Part shown: positions 12,648 through 24,237 of the stretch, piece by piece
Numbering within the stretch: position 1 is the stretch's first letter
How the letters are laid out: every line of letters starts with the position of its first letter
DNA from: Meandrina meandrites
Lineage: Eukaryota; Cnidaria; Anthozoa; Scleractinia; Meandrinidae
Direction: 5' to 3'
Length of the DNA: 64,000 bases
NCBI GenBank assembly: GCA_963693305.1
Contig: OY855908.1
Span: 806,001 to 870,000, forward strand
Notes under the pieces: model-generated
What the model was told of the DNA's origin: nothing
What the model saw: only the letters and a program-made list of their open reading frames with translations
Databases searched by the model: none
Program-made: the position numbers and the translations under genes

Positions 12648-13589
12648 ACTAGAATATTAAATTTTTTGGAAAAGGAATGCGGTGGATATGTATCATATGA
12701 TAGTACTATGTGTTATTTAAGCGAAATAATCTGGAAATCACTGCAACACCCTTGTTAATTAGTCGAAACAAATACTTTTCATATAAACTATATAAATCAC
12801 ACAGAACTACACAGAATTACACAGTAATATTCTTTCAAAACAATTAACAGTCAACAGTTGCAACTCGGGAATTAGCAACAGCTGTTTATTTTGTTAACGT
12901 CAGTTCCTAAGCGTTTTATAACAGAACAGAACTGTTTTGCGAAGCGAACAACTACGCTTGTTTTGTTTATAAATATGTTATAAATATTATTGACAGTTAG
13001 CAGTCTCTGTTTTTATCTGAGAGCCGTGTAGAGCAAACGTGAAAAATAAGCGTGGGCTTGAGTGAGGAAAGTGGTGTACTCCCGACTTATCATATTTCAC
13101 TGACAAATTAAACTTACTTCAATTCACAAGCACAAGATTAAAGTTTGAGAGTAAGTCGTCCAAATAAGATCGCTAAATATACAAGTAACGTACACGCATT
13201 TAGTGTACAGCAATAAATAAAGCAATGCTTCAATATGCGTCAAACATAAATAGTTATTATAATGGTAAATAACTTGCGATATTTCGGGCATTTTGTATGT
13301 TACTGCCTCAAATATAAAAGGTAAATACAAATAAAAAGGTTCTTATTTGCTCACAAGGATTGCGATTGTTCTTGGTTTGGATCGGTCAACATTTTAAGCA
13401 TAATATTCTTTGGTTCATATTAGTTTCTTCCAGCTCTTTAATGGCAAATGCCTTCTTTCTGTGTCTGGATAGCTTAAGACGAAATACTATTTAGCTGTCT
13501 CTGTAATCGTTCCATTAATTTTTACCAAAAGCTTGTGAAATTTTACATATTACAAAACATCTTCTAGGCAAGTGGCCACTTCAAACTAT
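12648..13589. other. Intergenic between convergent AVL9 and GH3 genes
   Basis: AT-rich; holds the 3' UTR of AVL9 and presumably that of the GH3 gene. No further gene or named repeat is seen. Confidence 0.5.
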
Positions 13590-16500
13590 TTAAGCGCCAT
13601 CTATGGCCAAATTCTTTACAAAGAACAGCAGTTGTTCCTTTGACGTCAGTTTTCGCGGAATCTTCAGTTGATTGACAGCTGTGGGTGTCACTTTGAGGAG
13701 GAACTCACGGAATTTCTGGAACGTGCCAGGTTCGACCAAACAAACCTTTACTCCGTCTATGCAGCCGCCATTTTCACGCCGGATCAGATAAAATGGATTG
13801 ACTTTACACAGGCCTTCATCCAACTAAAAGGGAATTGAAACAAACGAATTAATTGAATCGCAATGCCGAATGAGTGTAATTTCGCTTTCCCATATTTCTA
13901 AAGAGCAAGGCAGGATTTGGATTGGGGAGAATTTTTGGGTAGTTAATAGCCCCTCTACTGCAAAGTCCAACCTCGTTACCAGGAAGCTGGGAACGAGGCT
14001 GCAGTAACATGGTGACCATCGCATCTGATGCTACGAAGAGAAAAAGTTGCACGTGAAAAGAAACCTCGGTAAAAAAATTGGTTTCCACATTTGTGGCTTT
14101 TTCTTGCTTACACGTTTACCATTCACTCAAGAAAGTTAGTTCAAATTGTGAATGGTATAAAAAGACTGGGGCAAAAAGGAAGAGCAAGAAAATCAAATCG
14201 GAAGGTATTTGCATCAAATTTTATAAGTTTTAAAAGTTTTTCAAGTGTTATTCATGTATTGCGTTTTTAGCAATTGAGTTGAAATTTGGCAGTACCCTGG
14301 ACAAATATCAATGGTAAAATCCAAGTTATGGCGGACACGAGAGTGTTACCTCTTGTGAAAGCATGTCATTAGCTGCTGCATCTCGGGTAGAGCCGCTTAA
14401 CTCCAAGAAAATCACATAGAATGGCTTGACACCACCAAAGCCTGCGTGATTGTCGTATTTTCTCTTGCTGTTAGTGTCCTCGATGGTTGCTCTGCTACTG
14501 GGAATAAAATCCAACAGAATACTCTCTGCGCATGTGTAATCCACAAGCCGAAACCTCTCGTCTTTACTTCGGAGCACCGTCGTCAGCGCCTCGTACATCA
14601 TCGTTTCGGTCGTTTTCTCCGAACGCATGTTAAGAAGCTGACCTTGTCTGTACTGGAACTCGACCACTGGGCAATCGTTATGAAAGCGATTCACTTTCAC
14701 CACATCTCCGATCCTGTATCGATAAAGACCGCTAAGGGTTGTCACCACCAGCTCGTACAAACGACCGGCTTCAACTTCTTCACCAAACAGCGTCTGTTGA
14801 ATACAAGATGGCATGCTAAATTGATGACAGGGTAAACATTTGGGTCCATGTGGTGATATGCTCCCAAGAACTTTTTTGCTTTTTGTACATGCGCAGATTA
14901 GTCTGCATTACATCACCGGAATTCTCACGAAAATGACGTACTTTTCCCTACATCTTTAGCTTGATACCCGCTTAATCTCACCTTGAGCTTATCTACAGTT
15001 GCCTTCGTGTAAAAAATAAAGGTTTATCGACCTTTAACCCTCCAAAAAAGTTTTGCAAAACACCAACTTATGATTAAAAAAAATTGGACTAATTAGCCAT
15101 TTTGAATCAATTTTTCCACCAGGTTTAAATTTAACGTCAAATCCGTGGAAACTTCAGAAAGCTGTTATCGGTATCTTTATTTCCTAAACCTTCCAAGTCC
15201 TACAAATTTGTATTTCTATTTGCCACTTCATGTTAAATTACGACGGTCTTTAAAAATAGAAATAAAATGTCCTAGACAATCTCCCTTCCATTCCCCACCT
15301 CGAGAACGAATCCTCGGATGATATGTAAAAAGACGAAAACAATTTCCTTTACCTTGGGTTGTTCTTCATGACTGTGATCCAGTGGAATGAACTCAAAAAA
15401 CATTGATCGAGGCACAAGAAGATAACAAGGCTTGCTATCCAGCGGCCATAAGTTCACTCCCATTAAACCCTCAGTGGCTCCATAGATAGTGGAACATAAT
15501 GGCACACCTTGAAGATAACGTTCCCTCAGCTGAGTCGCATACAGCTCAGAGGAACCTAGTTTATTAACACAAACAATATTCAGTTACCGTTGATTCCAAA
15601 AGAATTGTGAAGAGGTCGATACTTTTGGAAGACGAATGCGCGTTTTCTATTGTTTTCGACGGATTTTAATTCTCGTAATTAAAGCAGCTTACCGACAAAT
15701 TCACCTCACAGATTTTAAGAATAAACTGATCGCAAGGTAAGTACTCGGAAAAGCAAGCGTAGTTTCCCTTTACTCAGAGATAGGAGGTTTCTACTTTAAA
15801 AAAGAAGTCGTTACTTATCGAGAATTTCTTATTTCGGGGCTCTACGGCATCACTTATATTAAATCGGGTAACGCAGAAATTTTTCTTATTGAATGAACTG
15901 AGAGAAAAAACTGATCGCAAGGTAGGTACTCGTGCAGGAAACTTCCCAATTTTAGAGATACTAATTACGAAAATTCATGTTACAGGATGTGCATCAGTGC
16001 TAAACTTCCACTCCAAGGCACTAGAATAAAAACAAGACTGATGTACATATAAAACATACTCCATCTTAAATATTTGCTTACCAGATACCACCCCATGTAC
16101 GTATGTTAGGTGTGGCCAGATTCTCTTAGCGATTCCAACAAATCCTTTCTGAAACTCTCTCCTGAGTTCATTTGCTCTTTGTTTATCGGGCTTGAGCAAC
16201 TTATTTAACTCGCTATAAAGAAAATGGAAGGGAACGTTAAAATTATTTTTTTTGCAGACAAATCTTACCGATTGCGTTGTGCGCAGAAAAACAACGAGGT
16301 GGGGCGAGTTCATTTGAAGATCCGTTGATTAATTTGTTTTAGTGTTTACCTTCGGACACGATCTGTTATTTCAAGATCTGCTTTAATTTCGCCTTTCTCT
16401 AGGTCTTCAACCATTAGCTCCCAGTTTTTCTCCAGGAAAACGAAAACTCCATGAATCCAGTATGTAAAGTTGCCCAGAATCGAGCCCAGGTCCCCATCTC

Positions 16501-19250
16501 TTAGTGCGAACAAGATGTGAATGTAAAGTCCTGCGGGCTCGGAGGGAACATCAAGATGTACACGGGGCGTGGAGAGGGCGTGGAACTGTAACGAAGGGGC
16601 CAAAGTTGAAGGTCCTATTGGAATACCTCCTTCTGAGTACCTTAGTTGAGGAGCGTGAAACAGTTTAAGGGACTTCTGTAGGTTGTCCGCCTGTGGTGAA
16701 AAATAACTGAATGTTATTGGCTGTCTAAAAACGTGAAACATTTTTTGTTGTCAACGAAAACGGCGTAAAAATTTTCTTTCCTAGAATTGCCTCACAATAT
16801 TAAAATAACTCGTGCTTTTTTACCGTATATAAACAAAATGTCACCAAGTGCCCAAGCTGAGCGTACCCAGCTTGCAAAACCACGTGGATGCAATGAAACT
16901 AAGCCTTCAGGCAAAGAGACCAAACTTCAAGCTGTAAGTCATTACTAGCCGGCTTGTTGTATGGCATATGTAAGGAAGTGTTTTCTTTTTCTTGGAAAAA
17001 TGCTTGTTTTAAATGAAAACTGAGACGCTTCGGGAAAGACGAGTTTATCAGTTACAATAGTTTAAACCATTTTAACAGAACATCTACCATCCATTAGGAC
17101 CGATCATGAAAACTGAGAGGTTTGTCCCGAAACATATCTTCCTTCATTTCTAGTTCTGTGTAGAAAAGCCTTGGAACGAGCAAAATATGAATTCAGAAAA
17201 CGAGCAATAACTGGAAGCAACACAGGAACACGGGGTCCTGTTCACCACATGCCGTGAAGAAGCAACACAGGAACACCCGAAATACATTCACACAAACAAA
17301 AGAGACGTTTTGACATGAACTCAGTCGTGTGTGGTTATTTTCTCTCTGAATATCCGCTCACCTGTGGTAGCTCGTTAAATATCGTGTAATAAACACCAAC
17401 TGCGAATCCATATTCTACGAATGCTTTAGAGTTCTCACGTGTCTTGGGAATAAGACAACTTTTCCCTGTTGTCCCGGATGTAACTGCTAGCATCCATGGC
17501 TCCTGACTTGTCAACACATTCTTCTCTCCCTTGGCAATTCTTTCTTTAAGAAATAAAAAACATTGCTCTTACTGGCCTAGTTAAACTTTATGGCAAAACC
17601 GAAATGACAACAAACAGAAAACATCGCTGGTGACATAGTTTTTTGGGGGGGCATGAATGCCTCCAGTCCCACTTTCAAAGTGTTAATTCTCCCTACTTAT
17701 TGCACGCCTGCATGTTAGTTCTAAGAACTGGAGTTAGATCAATGTCCACGACAATCAGTATTTATGTTGATTGCTTCAGCAATATCTGTCGACAGAGGCT
17801 TTGTTATGTCGCGATTCCCTTTGTTTGTTCAAAACGACACCAAGTGTGCAAGCAAAGGGTCAACCGGTACACTAAAAACAATCAACATTGGCGCTCTAAA
17901 TATAATATGCCAAGGCTATTTTCAACCAACCAGCAACTCTTGTTGGAGTAAAGCTTGTCGCAACACATTTTATTGAAATCAGTTTATAAACTGCTCAGCT
18001 ACTAAAACTCGGTCATGATCAGATGTGAGAGAAAGCAACTGACCACCTCAAATTTAAATTTGTAATTGGTGACTTCAAGCCCGAATTATCGTACTCTTCC
18101 ACGTTCAGGCTCGGAGAAATTCTAACAACAACTGCATGAAGAAAGCTGTGTCGTATGGAAGACTTATCTAACGAACCCATAGTATTGATATAATTAGACA
18201 TAGTTACAGCTGCAGCGATAAGGGACGACTGTGATTGGCTGCTTGAAGACTGGAATGCATCAATAAACAATTTGGATTTAAAATAACATTTTTTTTAACT
18301 TCGTAGATAGTAAAACAATTGACCAATAAACATCACATTTCACTGGAAAATTGCCGGGTAAGAACTCCTCCAGAGATGATTTTCGGATGGTTTCGGGCTT
18401 AAGAAGGTTCACTATCTCACTGTGTTTGCAATCCTTGCTGTTTACTATACATGTATCTTGCTTTTAGTTCTGAGAATATTAGCTTATTGTTTTTCATAGC
18501 AGTCTTTCATTGCCACTCATTGTCTTTTGTTTCAGTTCGTCGAAACGCTTACCAGCGTGTCAAACCATCTTCCTAGCATACAGAACATCTGCCTTCATCT
18601 GCCTTCACCTGCCTTCACCTTCCTGTCATACAGAACATCTGCCTTCATATCATCTGCTGCTCAAATTAACTGCTGATCATTTTTGTCTCAAAAGTCCTGA
18701 CCCATAATTTCTGAATTCCATACCACCTTTTTGTATTCGCATAACTCCTTCCAAAATCTGTAATTATTTGTCATAGTAAATCAACTTTGAACAATCTGCG
18801 TTCGTTTAATCACCCCCGGGTGAAGAGGCCAGATAAACGTCTCAACTCCTTTCTAGCTATAAATACCTAAAGAAGAAAAATGAAATAGAAATACTTACCA
18901 ACAAATGTGCTGTAGTGATTATACCTGGTAATGGGATGTTTTTCTGTGAAAGCTTGTCGAGTCCTTATGTCAGTGAACTTGAACTGCCTTCCATATTTTG
19001 TTTCTGAATTTTTCTCCAGAATGTTCAGCAAAAACTTCTCTTGAACTCGCGCAAAATTCTTCGTGTCTTCTTCAAGCTTTCGTTTAGCTTTGGCTCCCAG
19101 AAAATATATAAAGCGGTTGAGAAAATAATGAATTAACAGACCCCACACTGTGTGGAATCTGGAGCGATCTTTGTTCCAAATATGAACATATCCAGAGACC
19201 ACAACACCGAGAAAAATTAAAACAAGAATTAAAAGAAACGCCATATACAT
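13590..19250 (-). CDS. GH3 domain-containing protein (GHDC-like), 7 exons
   Basis: Predicted 628-aa protein of the GH3 family. In plants these ANL-type enzymes adenylate an acid and join it to an amino acid; the reaction of the animal members is not established. Exons in transcript order: 19250-18899, 17543-17362, 16690-16350, 16212-16082, 15555-15353, 14793-14350, 13823-13590, summing to 1887 nt with every phase joining. Residues about 3-20 form a hydrophobic segment (signal anchor or signal peptide). Nucleotide-binding motifs are visible: SGTTGKS at 140-146, YGATEG at 360-365, and the GLYRYRIGD strand at about 425-433. The C-terminal subdomain starts near residue 552. The gene is convergent with AVL9, about 1 kb between stop codons. 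The start is the first of two close ATGs (MYM), chosen because it keeps the whole hydrophobic segment. Human GHDC is a likely relative, but orthology is not proven here. Confidence 0.9.
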
Positions 19251-21859
19251 GCCGTGATTGTGAAAATAATGCTTTTGACGGTCAAGCCTATATGTGACAG
19301 TTGCCTGTCTATTATAAACAACATCGAGAGTGTTTAAAGTTTTTATTTACCTTTTCGGAAGTCAGTTTCACGTTCACGCGCACGTTTGTTGCTGACAGAT
19401 CAAGTCTACTGGTTTAACATTCAAGAAATTGCTTGTTGCCCGCAACGGAGAAATTCCCCTATTAACATGTTCATCTTTCTAAAAACGAACAACTATAAGA
19501 TCATATGAGAGCCTAGATCGTTAGTTTTATTGGGACGTGCGCCTCCATGCGATATGACTGGTATTTATCATCGTCACGCAATGACGTCAAGATGACACTA
19601 GCCACACGTGCGTTAGCTCCTTGCTTCTCCTCCTCCGCAGACGTCTTTTGGTCAGAAATGTGTCGAGTGATATTGTATTCTGTATTGTCTGCATTTCTAA
19701 AGAATTAGGGGTTTTCCATCCTCACGCAGTTCACAAAACAGACCAGGGTCAATATTACAACAAACAATTCACATTTATAAAAGTTCATATTATATTTATT
19801 TACCTTGGTTTACATGCATGCGTGTCTGTCTGTTGCTAATCACTGATGACACTAAAGACTGTGTTTCGCAATGCAATGGTGGACCCATTTGATCCGTTTG
19901 TGCGCCAAACCGCTTACATCTTCTCGAGACAGCTATATTGCACTTTTTGCAATTTTTTTCGTAAAAGTGACTCTGCTTAACTTTCAACAACAAGCTTTTA
20001 CTTGTGAACTTAGTGAAATCAATAGAAATAGCTTTCATATTTATCGCGTCGAATTATCTTGGCCAACAACCTTGAAAAATCTTTGGATATTGGAAAAGAT
20101 TGACAAGGAAAAGTATTTCGTCACTGCGAATAGCCTCGAAGAATGGGCTAACTCTAACCCTAACCCTAAACCCCCATTGCAAGTAAAATCTTTCAGTTTA
20201 ACACAAACTCCTATTTTGCTGAACATTTACAATGGCCTCAAGCATGATTATATATGACCGTGATTCTACGTTTCAATCTGATATAGGGATCTTTTGAACT
20301 CTCTGCAGTCATTGTTCGGGCCAAGGACAAAATAACCGAACAAAAGGGATACATATCTTTCCAAGTTTTCCGCCTTGCTGCGGTCTTTTCTCGGCTGTCG
20401 CGAGGATCAATGTTTTATTCAAGTTCCTTGACTGATTCAGATCCACAGATCCGGCACCTCTCTCTTCATTTATAGCTTGTAATCTTGGTTTTCCGGTTCA
20501 GTGTTTAAAAGTTATTTGCGGCATCCCGTAAACCCTGGTTTCTTGCGTGATGAACCAGTTGTGCTTATCACCGGAAGGGAAGTGTTCCAAAGACGATTAA
20601 CTCTAATCCGGGATAATACTTAGCCTCGCAGGTGTAATTCCTCTGTTTATAGGCATTCAGCTACCGGTAGTTCACGTTTAGTTAGTTAAAGTTACTCTGT
20701 GGGCGTCAGAGACTTGTCCTGGGTTTCTACATTAGCAAAGGGCAAACTCAAAACGTAAAATACAAGTTAACACTGGAAGATTCCCTTCTCCTAACTCGGG
20801 TCTTGAGAGCATGGAGGAGGTGGGGTGGGGTGGGGGAACAGAATTCCTCAACATGAACGCTGCTAGATCAGAATTCTTACAGCGCGCCCCATCCTGGAGA
20901 GTGTTAGGCACACATTTTATCTGTTGGCTCTTACAACAGTGTTTTAGATTGCAATGTTCAGGTTACGCCAACAGCGGTTATAAGTTACCTTTTACCCGAT
21001 ACAATAAAATTGGACGTCTATTGTTTCCTGGTTTTCACACAATGCAGCAAGCATGAGCATAAATCATGCTGTCCTCGCCGCAAGGAGTAAGACGTGAGCA
21101 TAAACAGAAGAAAACGAACAATTTTGTTTCCCTGATGCTTATGGCTAGAATCAGCCTTTTGTAGTAATGAAGTTTATTTAATTCAACGACAAAAAATATT
21201 GTCTTGCATGAAAAGGCTTCTCAACACTGTTAATGATAAGCTACTTTTATGATTAGGATTAATAATTTACACTTCTCTTGCAATTTATTAAGTTACTTTT
21301 ACTCAAAGCAACAAAAACTTTCTATCTTTCAAAAAAAAAAAAACGCGGCATAAGTTTGATGACTTCACCTTTGACGGAATGAAGTCCTTCACGTAACCAG
21401 CGGGGTGTTAAGAGAACGGAACTAAAACTCGCGTGTTTGACCCTGCTAAACGGAAATCCATAATAAAACGGGCGTAGTTCACGATCACTACAGATTGGGA
21501 AATGTCAAGAATGCGCGGAAGAAAACATGTGTCTAGTGCAGGGATGAACTTCTATTTTCGCAAATGGTTGAAGAGGTTCCGACGCGGTTATATTCTGACT
21601 GGCTGCACATGACTTTCCGTGTAATTCTCTTTTCCATTTGCCTCGATCTTTTTGTAACTATTACAGTTTCATGGATGGAAGTTCAAAATACCACATGGCA
21701 CTCCGATATTTTGTAAAAACAAAGGGGTTGACAAGTACCAAAAATTAAAACTTATCGGGTTTGTAAACACTCTTGTTCTTCGGCCATTTCAATTTAACGA
21801 GAAATGAAATGCAAACGGCGGCAACAAACATAACAAACTACGCATGGTTTGAAAAATAA
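19251..21859. other. Intergenic upstream of the GH3 gene
   Basis: No gene recognised. It includes the presumed GH3 promoter (just right of 19250), a short telomere-like CTAACCCTAACCCTAA stretch near 20157 and an A run at 21333. The ORF at 20811-21056 has no family resemblance. Confidence 0.45.
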
Positions 21860-22440
21860 TTTACTTGACGTTTCGCATGCTACAGCACGCATCTTCAGAA
21901 GTGCCGGTTACAAAAAAACGAAAGATTTAAAACCTGAAAATACAAAGCGAGGAACTGGTAACTAATTTAACAATAATGAGAACAAAAGGTGAGAGCTAAT
22001 AGAGCCACAGCTTTTCTCTACCAACAGTGTCATTAAAGGTGGGTTTTAAGTCCCGTATAAGTCCCGTTTTAAGTCACGTCACGGTTCTCTTTTGAAATGT
22101 CGTTGCGTGACGCGGGAATTGAGCGGCGCATTCCTCGCGCGCTCCTCCCAGATCCTTTCCGGGATTGGAAGCGTGTTGAATTTCGTGCCTCCAATAAGCG
22201 CACCCGTTTGTGTGCGCCCTTTCTCTCCTTGTCCAGTTGTTATGTCGAAGGGTAGCGTGCCATATGGAGTGCGAATCCTGCGGCAACATCAAATAGCTAG
22301 AAAGGTTGAACCTGTCCGAGGATGTTTCTTCAACCAGCCCACACGAGGAAAGATTGACATGGAGAATCAGCTATTCCACATGACATACATGTACCATATA
22401 TAGTAATAATAAGGAGGAGGAGGAGGAGAACAACAACAAT
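21860..22440. other. Possible dispersed repeat, GC-rich segment
   Basis: Begins with CTTGACGTTTCGCATGCTAC...GCATCTTCAGAAG, resembling the inverse of the element end at 4860. 22075-22300 is GC-richer than its surroundings and open on both strands (ORFs 22074-22292 and 22092-22403). No family recognised; it ends in a (GGA)n stretch near 22414. Confidence 0.35.
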
Positions 22441-22840
22441 AACGTGTCGAAACAAACAAGTGGAAAGGTAGACATTATTCAAGGCAAAGGCCAGGGTTTT
22501 CAAAATTTAATCAACTCAACAGATTCAGTTATTTCTACATGATTTGTTAATCACTATTGGTACTAGTTTTTGGTACGTTATTGAAAATAGTCAAATCCAT
22601 TTCCTACTCCAAGTTTTTCACTTATTAAACTAAAATTTGTTTATCATAATAAAATTGTTACAAAGGACCTGAAAACACTATCAAACCCTTAAAATTCTGG
22701 GCGTTATACGGATACAGTCTCCAATTTGCCTGATAATCAACAAGAAATCACATCTTTCTATTCACTTTTCGACCACCATGTTTCAAAGTCAATAATCTAA
22801 ACTTTGTCTTTGTTTAATAAATTGTTACAAGATTTGCAAT

Positions 22841-22976
22841 AGAGTGATTTTACTGAACCCGTGAAATAGTCACACTATTAGATACTATTAGACATTAATT
22901 CCGTTGTTTTCTTTTGTTAAGTTTTGACTATTACACACTGTTAGATATTGTTTCACGGTTTAAATAAAATCACTCT
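22841..22976. mobile_element. Small MITE with AGAGTGATTTTA ends
   Basis: AGAGTGATTTTACTGAACCC at the left and the inverse of a similar sequence (CACGGTTTAAATAAAATCAC then TCT) at the right. A related end, AAGAGTGATTTTATTTAATC, lies at 10716. Confidence 0.7.
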
Positions 22977-23300
22977 AATCCATACAACTCAAAGAGCCTA
23001 GTAACACTAAATACACTTGCTTATTTTTCTAGTTTAGCTGAATCTTCACTCAAAAGTTAAAACAGTAACCCAACAATTAAAAAGTTGTGCTGCACCATGC
23101 ATAAGTTGAGGTCAGCTGAATATCTAATAAACACAAAACAAAGTCTAGCAAATTATTTGGTCCATAACCACACTGAAATTTTAGTTGAGATGCACATTCT
23201 CCTTACTGAGCACCATACTTTTCATTTAATGTTTGTTCAGAGAATTTGGTGGTGCATCAAGAGCTTATTATGTTATATCCACAGCATTTGTCTCTTTGAA

Positions 23301-23491
23301 GGATGATTTACACGTTATGCTCGCATGTGACAATCTTACCACAGGCCTAAGACATGACTTAGGGACCACTTGCACATACACATTCATGCGTCTGTCGCAA
23401 GGATGTGGTAGGTTGATTTACACTACACAATTCATGTTGTAGTCATGACGTAAGCTTGTTGCATGCGAAAGTCATACAGTGTAAATCGCCC
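23301..23491. mobile_element. Small repeat with GATTTACAC inverted ends
   Basis: GGATGATTTACACGTTATGC at the left and CATACAGTGTAAATCGCC at the right; an internal GGTTGATTTACACTACACAA repeats the end motif. Confidence 0.5.
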
Positions 23492-24190
23492 TTCACCATT
23501 AACCAATACCATACTGTCTACAACCTGGCAGTTAATATCACGTCTTCACTTGTTCTTTTTCCTATAACAATTCAGTTACCTCATTGCAAACCTTTCTGTA
23601 ATACTTATCATTTCAATGAATCATAGGCCCGCAATACATGCGAAGAAATTTGTGTACCAGTAGTTTTTTGCGGACTAATTGTCTTGGGTAGGTTTACTTA
23701 TGTGTGTTGCAATAATAATTTGAGATATCATGATACAAGTGTATCTCACTAATGATCATGTCTTTCATGATTAGAATAAGTTCATAATAGTAAGAACATT
23801 TTTCCACACATGAAGCTTTTGACTCGCTTGTTAACAGTTCTATTTTCAACAATGTGATCAGACTCAATCTAGGCTCACATAGGACCCAGTGGCATTCACC
23901 CTCGCAACACAAAAATTAAAAGAATTTTGAACTTTCAAGACACTAAACTTATACATGTTGCTACACTCCAAGGCTTGAGGAATCACAACAAATACATTGT
24001 ATAACATTCCATCTATAACCAAGACTGTTCTATAAGACATTTCAGTTTAAGCCTATTTTTGGCATGTAGGCCAAACTGCAGAGATGTTTTTTTTTTTTTT
24101 TTTAAAGGAACCATTTAATGATTCACTAAAAGTAATCTTGATTTACTTTAATATTAACCACTGAGCATTATGAGCCAATGCTTCATGAGC

Positions 24191-24196
24191 TTTATT
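24191..24196 (-). terminator. Heme oxygenase polyadenylation signal
   Basis: TTTATT on the + strand reads AATAAA on the - strand, about 42 nt after the heme oxygenase stop codon. Confidence 0.55.
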
Positions 24197-24237
24197 AACC
24201 ACTGAGCTTTACTCTAGCTAAATGTTCATTGTACGTT

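Noticed and set aside
20150..20172. Telomere repeat (CTAACC)n
   Set aside because: Only about two full units plus variants; too short to mean more than chance or a tiny interstitial tract.
20811..21056. 81-aa ORF
   Set aside because: No recognisable motif, starts in a G-rich simple stretch, no splice or codon-bias support.
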